Below, one piece after another: positions 46,466-55,028 of a DNA stretch of 64,000 nucleotides. The stretch lies in assembly GCF_030503615.1 (NCBI RefSeq), contig NZ_CP129963.1, forward strand, positions 3,286,001-3,350,000, given 5' to 3'. Origin of the DNA: Sphingobacterium sp. BN32 (GTDB taxonomy: Bacteria; Bacteroidota; Bacteroidia; Sphingobacteriales; Sphingobacteriaceae). The translations under genes were made by a program, and so were the position numbers. The notes below the pieces were generated by a model. That model was not told the origin of the DNA. It worked only from the letters and a program-made list of their open reading frames with translations, and did not search any database. Each line of letters begins with the position of its first letter. The first letter of the stretch is position 1.

Positions 46466-46531
46466 CTACTTCCTCCTAAGTTTTATCCCGGTGGTAATAA
46501 TAATTGTAATAGAAATAGTATTGTTTTGCAT
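46466..46531 (-). CDS. thrL: thr operon leader peptide, 21 residues
   Basis: ATG at 46531, TAG at 46466-46468. The peptide begins MQNNTISITIIITTG and ends IKLRRK. Four Thr and six or more Ile codons are packed into codons 5-16, the pattern of the E. coli thr leader, which is regulated by Thr and Ile. The last codons AGG-AGG-AAG form the 5' half of the antiterminator. It is too short for ordinary gene calling. Ribosome stalling at these codons should free the GGAGGAAG segment and prevent termination. The symbol is used by analogy, as there is no sequence homology claim. Confidence 0.85.
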   Translation of the reverse strand: MQNNTISITIIITTGIKLRRK

Positions 46532-46551
46532 TGTTGTTGATTATGATTTCT

Positions 46552-46584
46552 CAAATATATTACAATTCTTTTTAAAAAATCAAG
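46552..46584 (-). promoter_or_regulatory. Promoter of the thr operon
   Basis: On the minus strand CTTG (46581-46584), 21 nt, TATATTTG (46552-46559), a full TAnnTTTG match. The leader-peptide ATG is 20 bases further on. Confidence 0.65.
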
Positions 46585-46734
46585 ATTTATTTAAATTATT
46601 TTAAATTCCAGATTATCGCTAGGACAATCTTTCATCGGCTTAGCGAATAAAAAAATGAACGAGTTTTTATTAAAATTCAGCAAACTGGCGATTGTTAAAA
46701 GTGTTAAAATTTTGTTAAATACATTGAAAATTGT

Positions 46735-46765
46735 TTTGAATTCAAGACAGTATGTATTACATTTG
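46735..46765 (+). promoter_or_regulatory. Promoter of the NlpC/P60 gene
   Basis: TTTG (46735-46738), 19 nt, TACATTTG (46758-46765), matching both consensus boxes. Confidence 0.7.
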
Positions 46766-46768
46766 CTT

Positions 46769-46815
46769 CAGCCTGTTGAAAAAATAGACAATAATGTGAA
46801 TAACTCAACAAGCTG
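46769..46815 (+). promoter_or_regulatory. Hairpin in the 5' leader of the NlpC/P60 gene
   Basis: CAGCCTGTTGA (46769-46779) and TCAACAAGCTG (46805-46815), 10 of 11 pairs, loop 25 nt, starting close to the predicted transcription start. Confidence 0.5.
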
Positions 46816-46840
46816 ATGGTTGTAATAAAAAAGCGATTTA

Positions 46841-47416
46841 ATGAAAACAAAGAAACTAGTGGCAGCAATGCTTCTCATAGGCTTATGTCTAGTCTCGCAG
46901 GCACAAACCAATAGTCAAAAGTCATCTGATCCAGATAACCTAGCTAAAGAATACTTCTCTCAGATCATGGGCGTTGCGGCAAACGCAACTACAAATACCA
47001 AACTTTATCAATTTGTTTACGAATGGTTAGGAACTCCGTACCGCTTAGGTGGAGATTCTAAAAGAGGCATCGATTGTTCGAAGTTCTCCCTAGCTGTTTA
47101 CGAAAATGTATTCAATACAACAATCGGATACAACAGTCGTAATCAGTACCAGAACGTAACGCCAGTTCGTAAAGGCGAGTTGGAAGCTGGAGATTTAGTA
47201 TTTTTCAAAATCAGAAGCAAAAGTATTACGCATGTTGGTGTTTACTTAGGCGATGATAAATTTGCGCATGCATCTTCAAGCCGCGGTGTTATGGTTAGTA
47301 ACTTAAACGAGGCGTATTGGAAAAGATATTACTACAATGGTGGCCGTCCGAAAGTTGATGATGCAAAAATCATGACGGCAGATGCTAACCCGAAAGAGAA
47401 AAGCAATTTAAATTAG
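46841..47416 (+). CDS. NlpC/P60 family cell-wall hydrolase
   Basis: 191 residues. Signal peptide (about 1-21), then one NlpC/P60 domain with catalytic Cys79 (GIDCSKFSL, where Lys replaces the usual Gly after Ser), His131 (THVGVYLG) and His143 as third residue. These enzymes cut gamma-D-Glu-mDAP or nearby bonds in peptidoglycan stem peptides. DAP-type wall is consistent with the DNPR motif of MurE. It is monocistronic with a strong promoter and terminator. Confidence 0.9.
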   Translation: MKTKKLVAAMLLIGLCLVSQAQTNSQKSSDPDNLAKEYFSQIMGVAANATTNTKLYQFVYEWLGTPYRLGGDSKRGIDCSKFSLAVYENVFNTTIGYNSRNQYQNVTPVRKGELEAGDLVFFKIRSKSITHVGVYLGDDKFAHASSSRGVMVSNLNEAYWKRYYYNGGRPKVDDAKIMTADANPKEKSNLN

Positions 47417-47441
47417 ACCAAACTCTTCAAATTTTATAAAA

Positions 47442-47474
47442 GGAATCCCAACGTAAAGACGTTGGGATTTTTTA
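47442..47474 (+). terminator. Terminator of the NlpC/P60 gene
   Basis: Perfect stem AATCCCAACG-TAAAGA-CGTTGGGATT followed by a T-run. Confidence 0.9.
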
Positions 47475-47565
47475 TTGTAACCCTATACGGGGCATTAGTT
47501 AATTGTTTTCGCTGAATAGAAATTAGCAAAGTTTTATTAAATTTACCGGCAACAAAAGAATAGCA

Positions 47566-48081
47566 ATGTCATCTAAGAAAACGCTTATATTAAACAAGGA
47601 ACAGATCCTTCAAAAATCAAAACGAATTGCTTATCAAATCATCGAAGATAACTTCGACGAACCTGCCATTGTATTAGTAGGAATTGCAGATAGAGGTTAT
47701 GTTTTCGCGCAGCGCCTGCAGAGGTTGTTGTTAGAGATTGACCCCAGCAGATCCGTGGAATTATTGAAAGTTACGATCCAGAAGACAAAACGTAGTCTGG
47801 AGTCATCGACAGATCTACCGATTGATACAGTAAAAGATAAAGTGGTTATTCTAATTGATGATGTATTGAACAGCGGCAGAACGTTAGCTTATGGTTTAGG
47901 AGTGTTCTTGAACGTACCATTAAAGCGCATGAGAACTGCAGTGTTGATCGACCGTAGCCACCATCAGTTTCCGGTTTTCAGTGACTATTACGGATTAAAA
48001 TTATCGACAATCCTCAAAGAACATGTGGAGGTATTGCTTGAAGAATATGACAATACAGAAGATGCGGCTTATTTATCATAA
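47566..48081 (+). CDS. Phosphoribosyltransferase-family protein
   Basis: 171 residues with the PRPP-binding motif VVILIDDVLNSGR (about 93-105) and an upstream PPi-loop-like IADRGYVFA. The overall form is like PyrR (bifunctional pyr attenuator / uracil phosphoribosyltransferase), but no pyr gene is near. The substrate base is therefore not assignable. It is monocistronic, with a terminator that contains its stop codon. Confidence 0.8.
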   Translation: MSSKKTLILNKEQILQKSKRIAYQIIEDNFDEPAIVLVGIADRGYVFAQRLQRLLLEIDPSRSVELLKVTIQKTKRSLESSTDLPIDTVKDKVVILIDDVLNSGRTLAYGLGVFLNVPLKRMRTAVLIDRSHHQFPVFSDYYGLKLSTILKEHVEVLLEEYDNTEDAAYLS

Positions 48082-48097
48082 GCCGCATCTTTTTTTA
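48060..48097 (+). terminator. Terminator containing the stop of the phosphoribosyltransferase gene
   Basis: AGATGCGGCTTA-TTTATCA-TAAGCCGCATCT followed by TTTTTT. The TAA stop (48079-48081) is the first codon of the right arm. Confidence 0.9.
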
Positions 48098-48124
48098 TAA
48101 CATGATAGAGTAGCCTTCGCTTCT

Positions 48125-49573
48125 CTAGCCTTTTCCTTTGTAAATCTTTAGTTTCTGGCCAATCTTTAAATGGCTTCCTCGGATATTATTGTCCGACTTG
48201 ATACGATTCACTGAAGAACCGCGATGTTTATCTGCAATATCGGATAGTGTATCACCTTTTCTTACGGTATATGAAACGAAAGTAGGATTGCTCTTCGCAC
48301 TTGCCTTGGTCTTCGTAGCAGCAATAACGTTTTTAGCCATTTTGCTATCCACTCCTTTGCTTAAAATCAGATTTCTACCCGTAATACTACTTTGAGCCGA
48401 AAGTCTGTTCCAGGTCCTTATTTGCTGTACAGAGACACCATACTCCTTAGCGATACTTGCTACGGTTTCTCCGCGTTTTACTTGATGTCTTTGCTCATCA
48501 TCGCTCTCTACGGATGCCAACGCTTGCATAACTTCAACGCGTTGATTGTTAAGCGCTGCATAGATCAGCGAATCCGACATGGATTCATGATAAGGAATAA
48601 TAAGTCGGCGAGGCTTCGCTGCCGATCCAGACACAACTGCCCCTTTATAACCAGGATTCAACTGCTTCAATAAATCCGCGGAACAATTAAGGCCCTGCGC
48701 AACATTGCTCAAACTAACCGCTTTATCAACCATCAACACCTTATGATCGGTCATTAGATCATTCTGTTGGGGCACTAAGCCATAAAGCTCAGCGTGATTG
48801 AGGACATAGGTCATTGCAATAAATTTCGGAATATAGTTTTGCGTCTCTTTCGGCAAAAATGGAGACAGTTCCCAGTAATTTGGATTCACTAATCCAGAAC
48901 GCTGAATAGCTCTCCTCACACAACCCCTTCCGCAATTATAAGATGCTAAGGCTAGCAACCAATCATTGAACTCGTCATGTGCTTCCTTCAAATAAGAAGA
49001 CACAGCGTAGGTAGTTGAATAGACATCCTTACGCTCGTCGAAACCACCATCCATCGTCAGATTGTAGATCTTTGCCGTACCGTAGATAAATTGCCATGGA
49101 CCAACTGCTCCTGAAGTAGAAACAGTATGAGGGTTCAGAGAAGATTCTACAACAGATAGATATTTGACTTCGTCGGGAATTCCCTGCTCGGCAAATATCT
49201 GATCGTAGATTGGGAAATAGTAATTACCCAGTCCGAGCAACTTTTCCATGTAAGGCTTGTAGTTTCTTGAAATGTACTTATCAAGATACACCTTTACCCG
49301 ATCGTTGTATTCTAATGGAATTGTCTTCTGAAGACGGTTAATTCGCTGTGCGATGTTAACATCTTCTGCGGAGAAATCGGTCGTCCCTCCTGCTTTTTGT
49401 TTAACGGAATCAAGATGAGAGTAAATTAACTCGCGCTCTTTTTCCACTTGATCAATAACTTGGTTTTGAAATGAATCGTTAAACGTATGCAAGTCCGTTC
49501 GAACTTCTTGTGCCACACTTAATTTCAAAACACTTAGGCCTATTGTAACAAGAAAACTAATTTTTTTGTTCAT
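48125..49573 (-). CDS. Membrane-associated lytic transglycosylase with LysM domains (MltD-like)
   Basis: 482 residues from the ATG at 49573 (MNKKISFLVTIG), which gives a proper signal peptide; an in-frame earlier start 21 codons upstream would bury it. An SLT domain follows with the catalytic Glu near 143 (SVVESSLNPHTVSTSGAVG) and the LALASYNCG-type motif. Two LysM domains lie at the C-terminus (HQVKRGETVASIAKEYGVS and YTVRKGDTLSDIADKH). It cuts glycan strands and should bind peptidoglycan. It lies in a stretch of envelope genes on the same strand, with tatA upstream. Confidence 0.9.
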   Translation of the reverse strand: MNKKISFLVTIGLSVLKLSVAQEVRTDLHTFNDSFQNQVIDQVEKERELIYSHLDSVKQKAGGTTDFSAEDVNIAQRINRLQKTIPLEYNDRVKVYLDKYISRNYKPYMEKLLGLGNYYFPIYDQIFAEQGIPDEVKYLSVVESSLNPHTVSTSGAVGPWQFIYGTAKIYNLTMDGGFDERKDVYSTTYAVSSYLKEAHDEFNDWLLALASYNCGRGCVRRAIQRSGLVNPNYWELSPFLPKETQNYIPKFIAMTYVLNHAELYGLVPQQNDLMTDHKVLMVDKAVSLSNVAQGLNCSADLLKQLNPGYKGAVVSGSAAKPRRLIIPYHESMSDSLIYAALNNQRVEVMQALASVESDDEQRHQVKRGETVASIAKEYGVSVQQIRTWNRLSAQSSITGRNLILSKGVDSKMAKNVIAATKTKASAKSNPTFVSYTVRKGDTLSDIADKHRGSSVNRIKSDNNIRGSHLKIGQKLKIYKGKG

Positions 49574-49651
49574 AAGTAGATTATACTGTAAACACTTTTG
49601 GTTAGTTCTTCGCTTATCGTTGGCGAACCGAGCCACAGCTCGTAGATAACT

Positions 49652-49698
49652 TGAAAAAAAAGTTTCATCAAACTAGCGAATGTCAGCTTAATGAAACT
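49652..49698 (-). terminator. Terminator of tatA
   Basis: On the minus strand AGTTTCAT-N22-ATGAAACT followed by TTTTTTTT, 26 bases past the tatA stop. Confidence 0.8.
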
Positions 49699-49723
49699 CT
49701 ATAAATTTCTTTAATGTACGATA

Positions 49724-49939
49724 TTAACGTTGGTTGTTAACTGTATCATTGTTTGCAGTGTTGCTTGGATTATTTTCGGCATCAGGACCATCTTTTTGTC
49801 CTTCTTTGAATTCCTTAACACCTCTACCCAATCCACGCATCAATTCAGGAATTTTCTTTCCCCCGAATAATAATAATGCCAATACTACGATGATGATGAT
49901 CTCGTTAGTACCGATAAATAATAATCCCGATGTATACAT
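49724..49939 (-). CDS. tatA: Twin-arginine translocase subunit TatA/E
   Basis: 71 residues: one N-terminal membrane helix ([13 protein letters not shown]) then the amphipathic helix [19 protein letters not shown], the TatA hallmark. TatA builds the pore for folded, twin-arginine substrates. The acidic and Asn-rich tail is typical. The Tat signal of the SGNH hydrolase at 36638 is a plausible client. tatC is not in this window. Confidence 0.92.
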   Translation of the reverse strand: MYTSGLLFIGTNEIIIIVVLALLLFGGKKIPELMRGLGRGVKEFKEGQKDGPDAENNPSNTANNDTVNNQR

Positions 49940-50012
49940 ATTTCTTTAATTTACTAATCTCTCGTTTAAGTGTATCTAACAAATATAATAATTATAATGG
50001 AAAACATTGTAA

Positions 50013-51290
50013 CTATCTTGCTATCCACGAGCTCGGATTCATATGGGTCTGGCCGCGATAAACACTCAAGTCTACATACGAATATCCAGCATCTGGATCC
50101 GAATCTGTTGTTCCGATTACCGTTCCTGTACTAATCTTTTGACCGTTACGAACCGATACTGATTTCAGGTTTGAGTAAACCGATAAATACTCACCATGTT
50201 GAACAATAACAGCAGATGATCCCATATTAATTACTCTAATGACAGTACCTTCAAATATTGATTTCACGGATGCATTATCCGCTGTGCGAATACGGATGTA
50301 ATCGTAGAAGTCGCGAACACCACGTTCTACCGTAACATTACCATAGTTACGCACGATATTACCTTGACTTACCGGCCATGGAAGGCGGCCTCTGTTCGAG
50401 CTAAATCCTGCCGATAATTTGGTGGCCTCTGGCGAGTTATTCAATACAGCACTACCTGTTTTCTTTTCAATCTTCTTCTCTGCTTCAGCAACTGTAGTTC
50501 CTGACTTCTTAGCTTCCGCCTCGGCTAATCTTCTTCGGCGTTCTTCTTCCGCTTTCCGAGCTGCTTCCACTTCGCGAGCAATCGCCGACTTAATAGCTGC
50601 ATCTAAACGACGTTTTTCTTGCTGTTTCTTAGTTAACTGTCCTTTAAATCCACGCTCCTCCTTAACAATCTGACTTAACTGCTGCGAGTGTGCAGCCTTA
50701 TCCTTCGCAATTACATTACGTTCCGCCTGTTGTTCTTTAAGTAAGGCTTGTTGGGTTTGCTTATCGCGTTGTAGCTGAGCTAACTTCAGCTCGATTTGCT
50801 TTTTATGGCCTTCAATCTCCGAAACCTTCACCTTACGTGCATCTGTAAATTGTTGCAGATACTTCACACGCTTAAAGGCTTGATTGAAATCTTTGGAAGC
50901 GAAGATGAACATCATCTTATTGTATGAGTTCTTATTGCGGAACGCAAATAGGATCATTTTCTCATAATCCTGTCTAAGCTTCTCTAATTCGTCTTTGAGT
51001 TTATCGACTATCTTGTTGTTGGATGCGATATTGTTGTTGATGATACGAAGCTCACTATTGATGGTGCTGATTTTGTCCTCACGTAAATCTAGCTGTTTGC
51101 TTAACGCAGAAACTTCTCTTTGGGAGAGTAGTTTCTCTTGTGTTTTGGCGCTTAAAATCTTCTGAAGTTCAGCAATTTCCTTATCAAGTCGTTCTCTTTG
51201 TTTTTTTAACTCCAAGCTACTTTGACCAAACCCTACACTAACAAAAAGAAATATAGAAAATATACTTAATACGATTTTTTTAAATTCCAT
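50013..51290 (-). CDS. EnvC-like murein hydrolase activator, degenerate LytM domain
   Basis: 425 residues. Signal peptide (about 1-22), two long coiled-coil regions (about 25-255, Glu/Lys/Arg-rich) and a C-terminal M23/LytM domain (about 300-425, PWPVSQGNIVRNYG). The zinc and catalytic residues of active M23 peptidases are not seen: the usual HxxxD position reads YDYIRI, and HG-x-Y-x-x-Y-S-N-L (HGEYLSVYSNL) has Asn where His is expected. It should therefore be an amidase activator like EnvC, not a peptidase. Confidence 0.85.
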   Translation of the reverse strand: MEFKKIVLSIFSIFLFVSVGFGQSSLELKKQRERLDKEIAELQKILSAKTQEKLLSQREVSALSKQLDLREDKISTINSELRIINNNIASNNKIVDKLKDELEKLRQDYEKMILFAFRNKNSYNKMMFIFASKDFNQAFKRVKYLQQFTDARKVKVSEIEGHKKQIELKLAQLQRDKQTQQALLKEQQAERNVIAKDKAAHSQQLSQIVKEERGFKGQLTKKQQEKRRLDAAIKSAIAREVEAARKAEEERRRRLAEAEAKKSGTTVAEAEKKIEKKTGSAVLNNSPEATKLSAGFSSNRGRLPWPVSQGNIVRNYGNVTVERGVRDFYDYIRIRTADNASVKSIFEGTVIRVINMGSSAVIVQHGEYLSVYSNLKSVSVRNGQKISTGTVIGTTDSDPDAGYSYVDLSVYRGQTHMNPSSWIAR

Positions 51291-51398
51291 GAAACGCTAA
51301 ATTCTTAATATCGTTTATTTTAAAACGTCCAAAAATAAGGATATACTTAATACGAAGTTAATAAAATCCTAATTTTATTTCCCATCCCTACTTCGTAA

Positions 51399-52184
51399 TT
51401 ATTTGATTTCCTTATATCTTGAAGGCACATTGAACGGCGTTTCAACAGCCGAATTAAACTCTGATTTATTGTAGAGCATATCCGCAGAAACCTTATCGCC
51501 AGCGCCCTCAATGTTTAACGTGAAACGTTGAGGAAAATTATATCCGCTAATATCTGCGAAGTCACTATACGTTGTTTCCAACTTTTGGTTCTTACCTAAT
51601 TCTATCAAATTGAAAGTAAAAGGTCGATTCTTATTATTAACTCCATAATGAAAAGTCAGCCCATCCTTAATCCCGATTACTTGAACATCATCGGAACTTG
51701 TAGCGACTTGAAGCTGATCCGTTCGTAGCAGATCAACCGTCATATTTCCCACTAAAATATCTTGCAACATCCGGAAGCTCACTCCTTTATTCGTGTAATT
51801 ATAGATATAGGAAAAGGGCTTAGCGATATACTCGCCTCGCAACTTATTCATAATCTTTACACTATCGGGGGTAATTAAGACGCGAGCAGCTTCGACACCC
51901 AGCAACGCTGTCACCGAAATCCAAATCGACTTATCTCTGTCCATCCGAATATTGACGGTCGCATTATGCGACTCCTCACCTACCTGCAATTTTGCTTTTG
52001 CTCGCCCGCTGAATGTGTGAAAATTCAAATTACTCAACTCGTAATTCTTCAGCAATTCCGCCTCTGTGCTTGCTCGTGGCAGGAGCTCATCTTTTTTTGC
52101 GACTCGTTTCTTGCTTGCGCAAGAAGCAATTATTAATACAGTTAATACTAAGAAACCAAGCTTAGTCCAAATATTTCTTCTCAC
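51399..52184 (-). CDS. DUF4292 outer-membrane lipoprotein
   Basis: 261 residues with a lipobox IASCASK (Cys22). The rest resembles the DUF4292 family, common in Bacteroidota, with a LolA/LppM-like lipid-carrier fold proposed for the family. It starts 23 bases inside the end of the TPR gene, so the two are probably cotranscribed and coupled. Function is unknown. Confidence 0.75.
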   Translation of the reverse strand: MRRNIWTKLGFLVLTVLIIASCASKKRVAKKDELLPRASTEAELLKNYELSNLNFHTFSGRAKAKLQVGEESHNATVNIRMDRDKSIWISVTALLGVEAARVLITPDSVKIMNKLRGEYIAKPFSYIYNYTNKGVSFRMLQDILVGNMTVDLLRTDQLQVATSSDDVQVIGIKDGLTFHYGVNNKNRPFTFNLIELGKNQKLETTYSDFADISGYNFPQRFTLNIEGAGDKVSADMLYNKSEFNSAVETPFNVPSRYKEIK

Positions 52185-53874
52185 TGATTTTCTTTTTTAA
52201 TTTTTCCTTATCCACAGCGCTGCTTGCATCCGCACTGCTCAACGCCCGATCCCACTGCTTCAATGCCTCTTTGCTTTTTCCAAGCTTCATCAAAATATCG
52301 CCATAGTGTTCAAATAAAACAGCGGAAGGTTCTGAGTTCTTCATCGCACGCTCGATCCAAACCAATGCCTCTTTATAATCTCCGCGCTGAAACAAGACCC
52401 ACGCATAGGTATCTTGAAAAGTGCCAGAGTTCGGTTCCAATTCATTCGCACGAGCTGCATATTCTGCGGCCATATCTAAGTTCTCTTTTCTTACAGACAA
52501 ATAATATGCATAGTTGTTCATGGCCGTCACATTTGTGCTATCCCTTGCGATAGCCTCCTCGTATGCAATGTCCGACGCCGCTTCCAAATCAAGCTCATGA
52601 TACAGATCCCCAAGCCCCGCATATATCATCGATTGGACAAAACCATTTTCATTCACACTTTGATCTAATGCTCCCTCCAGATATTGACGAGCTTGCTTGT
52701 TGTCCTTTTTGATAAAATGTGCCATTCCAACAAAGTAAGTCAGCACAGGGCTTCCAGGGTTATGCGTCAAAGCCTCATTCCCATGCTGGATAGCTTCATC
52801 TAGCTGATTTAAGTTCAAATCAATATTGATGAGCTTGCTCCAAGCGTCAATATGTCTAGGATTCATTCCCACCGTCGTAAGAAAAAGAGACTTCGCTTGT
52901 GTCAATTCTCCCTTTTGCCAGAGGATATCCCCTTTGAACATATGGGTATCCGGGATACGAGGATGTTTTAAGACTAACAAATTCGCTAGCTCTTGCTTCT
53001 GATCAAGCGTTAGAGTCGATTTTCCGTTCAATACAGTCATCATCACACGATGCTTATCCAAAAAGTTCACCTCTTCAGATTCAAAAGCCTTCTTCACATA
53101 ATCAAATGCCAGTTTTTCTTTATTTGCCGCATTATAAGCGTCAGCTAGATCAAGATACAGCAAATCATCTTTGCTATTCTGAATTCCGCGTTCAAGGACA
53201 GCCAAAGCATCCTTGGTATTCTTCTCGTCTAAGTATATATAGCTTAAGGTGCTATATACTTGTCGGATCGGGGATTTCCTTTTATCCCAAACCTGCAACA
53301 CTTGCTTCGCATCATCAGGTCGCTTCAAATCCATCAATATCTCAGCTTTCAGCACATCTAAGGTATCTGATTCGCCAAACTTAGCTTTTGTAGCCTCGTA
53401 TTCATTCAGTGCATCTTCCGATTTCTTTGCCGCATGCAGCAACATGATCTTCTCGCGAAATAACTCCGGTTTATCTGTATGCTTGTCGATGACCTTATTT
53501 ATTAATCCTACTGCCGAATCAAAATCACCTTCCGTCTTATAAAGTTCCATCAGATGGTTTCCGAACATGAGATTCGCAGGGTCTATCTCCACAGCACGCT
53601 CAGCAGCTGGAATAGCAACCTCGAAATTACGCGCTTGAGCAAACAGTAAGGATTTCGCGTAAAACACTTCAGCCCCCTGAGGATACTTCGCAATCGTGGC
53701 CTCGATACTATTCAGGGCATTCCCAACATCCCCTCTCTTCAATTGCGATTCGATAGAAGCGAGGCTTTCCTTATAACCAGCATCCTGCTTGATATCTTGT
53801 TGTGCAAAAGCAGATGTTCCCAACAGCACAAACAATCCCGCAATCCACATTCTACACTTAAACATTCTTCTCAT
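52162..53874 (-). CDS. Exported TPR-repeat protein
   Basis: 570 residues from the ATG at 53874 (MRRMFKCRMW); an in-frame GTG at 53895 would add 7 residues. A signal peptide (ending SAFAQQ) is followed by at least eight TPR units over nearly the whole protein, for example AKSLLFAQARNFEVAIPAAE, then AGLGDLYHELDLEAASDIAY. It is a scaffold-like protein in the periplasm. Pairing with a DUF4292 lipoprotein is common in the phylum and suggests a shared outer-membrane role. Confidence 0.82.
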   Translation of the reverse strand: MRRMFKCRMWIAGLFVLLGTSAFAQQDIKQDAGYKESLASIESQLKRGDVGNALNSIEATIAKYPQGAEVFYAKSLLFAQARNFEVAIPAAERAVEIDPANLMFGNHLMELYKTEGDFDSAVGLINKVIDKHTDKPELFREKIMLLHAAKKSEDALNEYEATKAKFGESDTLDVLKAEILMDLKRPDDAKQVLQVWDKRKSPIRQVYSTLSYIYLDEKNTKDALAVLERGIQNSKDDLLYLDLADAYNAANKEKLAFDYVKKAFESEEVNFLDKHRVMMTVLNGKSTLTLDQKQELANLLVLKHPRIPDTHMFKGDILWQKGELTQAKSLFLTTVGMNPRHIDAWSKLINIDLNLNQLDEAIQHGNEALTHNPGSPVLTYFVGMAHFIKKDNKQARQYLEGALDQSVNENGFVQSMIYAGLGDLYHELDLEAASDIAYEEAIARDSTNVTAMNNYAYYLSVRKENLDMAAEYAARANELEPNSGTFQDTYAWVLFQRGDYKEALVWIERAMKNSEPSAVLFEHYGDILMKLGKSKEALKQWDRALSSADASSAVDKEKLKKKISEKKYLD

Positions 53875-54028
53875 TTTCTCTTTTTTATTTTTCACCTCGG
53901 GTTTTACCCAGATAGATTAGGGTAAATCAAGGTAATAAATTAATTTTAAAGAGCACAAAAATGCTGAAAAGTTTAAACCAGCACGCCTTAATTAATGTTA
54001 AATCTTGATTAAATCGAACCAATAGCCC

Positions 54029-54718
54029 CTAGAAAGACCATTGCAAATAGGCCGAATTTATCCGATCAGCGACAGCACCAACTGCATTAGAGCCCCCCAG
54101 CTTCCATTTGGCATTCTCCAAACCTAAACGATAACCAACTCGCATAAAATGATTCGTCCATCCCTTCGAATTCCGCTTCTTTAGCGCCAGTCCAAAATCA
54201 ACAACCGGAGTAAAATGCTCCATCTCGATTACATTCCCTCGGTCCGACTGCAGCAGTCCTTCCACTTTAGCTCCCTCCTCCTTAATACGAATTCTAGCGT
54301 CTGTAGATTGCAAACCAAAGCCAACAAAAGGACTTACGATCACCTCCCCCGCCTTGATCTTATTTGTGGAAACAAACAATGCTGTGCGTCCAGTTCTAAC
54401 CCTAGCTTTATCCGAAAAATTAATACTTGCCTCCAAATCCACTCCCAACAGCACCGGCCCCAAGTCGTAGCCTAAACCCAGCCCTAGGCCAAACTGAAAC
54501 TTTGAGATTTCCGGATAAGCATTCGCTCGCAAAAGTTCGTTTAAATTCGACAGATTCATGTACGAAGCCTGAATCCCGAAGTATTTGTCAAGTTTGGATC
54601 TAAACTTCCAATATTTACTGTTTTGTGTAGAATCGCCCAGTTCTTGAGCGAAGGAACATTGCAATGAAGCAAAAAGCATCAACACAACGGCGAACACACT
54701 TTTAAGATTTCCTCTCAT
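54029..54718 (-). CDS. Putative outer-membrane beta-barrel protein
   Basis: 229 residues. Signal peptide (about 1-24, ending SFAQE), then alternating hydrophobic and polar beta strands ending in an aromatic C-terminus (AYLQWSF, terminal Phe), as in small outer-membrane barrels. There are also Gly-rich loops (FGLGLGLGYDLG). No close family is recognised. A -7-like TATATTTG (54747-54754, minus) lies upstream. Confidence 0.65.
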   Translation of the reverse strand: MRGNLKSVFAVVLMLFASLQCSFAQELGDSTQNSKYWKFRSKLDKYFGIQASYMNLSNLNELLRANAYPEISKFQFGLGLGLGYDLGPVLLGVDLEASINFSDKARVRTGRTALFVSTNKIKAGEVIVSPFVGFGLQSTDARIRIKEEGAKVEGLLQSDRGNVIEMEHFTPVVDFGLALKKRNSKGWTNHFMRVGYRLGLENAKWKLGGSNAVGAVADRINSAYLQWSF

Positions 54719-54933
54719 ATATTTAAATCACTTGGTTTGAATGTTTCAAATATAAAATCATTGGCTCTACTTAGAAAGAATAAAAACCGATGCGAACAGA
54801 AAAAATATTAAAAACAACGATGCTTAGGAACACATTAAGGCAAAAGATATTCCCGATTGTCACAATGACTAGCTATACAGTATTTCAAGTTTTAGATTCA
54901 AAAAACACTAACTATCAGAATTTTAAAAAACGC

Positions 54934-54965
54934 TTTGCGATTACAATTTAAATAGTGTACCTTTG
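54934..54965 (+). promoter_or_regulatory. Promoter of the rplM-rpsI-rpsB operon
   Basis: TTTG (54934-54937), 20 nt, TACCTTTG (54958-54965), a textbook Bacteroidota promoter. Confidence 0.8.
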
Positions 54966-54972
54966 CGAACCT

Positions 54973-54991
54973 AATTGTAGGGATTACAATT
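54973..54991 (+). promoter_or_regulatory. Hairpin at the 5' end of the rplM transcript
   Basis: AATTGTA-GGGAT-TACAATT, 7 perfect pairs, beginning within a few bases of the predicted start point. It may stabilise the mRNA or bind a ribosomal protein. Confidence 0.4.
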
Positions 54992-55028
54992 GGATTTAAA
55001 ACATTATTAATTAATTAAATAAAAGCAA

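Larger units (their letters stand above)
46372..46840. other. Divergent thrA / NlpC-P60 intergenic region
   Basis: A 469-base gap with, from left to right, the thr terminator, leader-peptide gene and promoter (minus strand), an AT-rich middle, and the promoter and hairpin leader of the NlpC/P60 gene (plus strand). A 53-codon plus-strand ORF at 46655-46816 is probably spurious. Confidence 0.85.
54719..55028. other. Divergent gap upstream of rplM
   Basis: 310 bases with no ORF. It holds a -7-like box for the barrel gene, an AT-rich middle, and the rplM promoter and leader. Confidence 0.75.

Noticed and set aside
46655..46816. 53-codon plus-strand ORF (MNEFLLKFSKLAIVKS...)
   Set aside because: It spans the predicted promoter and leader hairpin of the NlpC/P60 gene, has no ribosome-binding signal and AT-rich codons of chance type. 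Kept only as a note.
49628..49641. Small hairpin GAGC-CACA-GCTC upstream of the lytic transglycosylase
   Set aside because: Only 4-5 bp with no further signal; likely chance.
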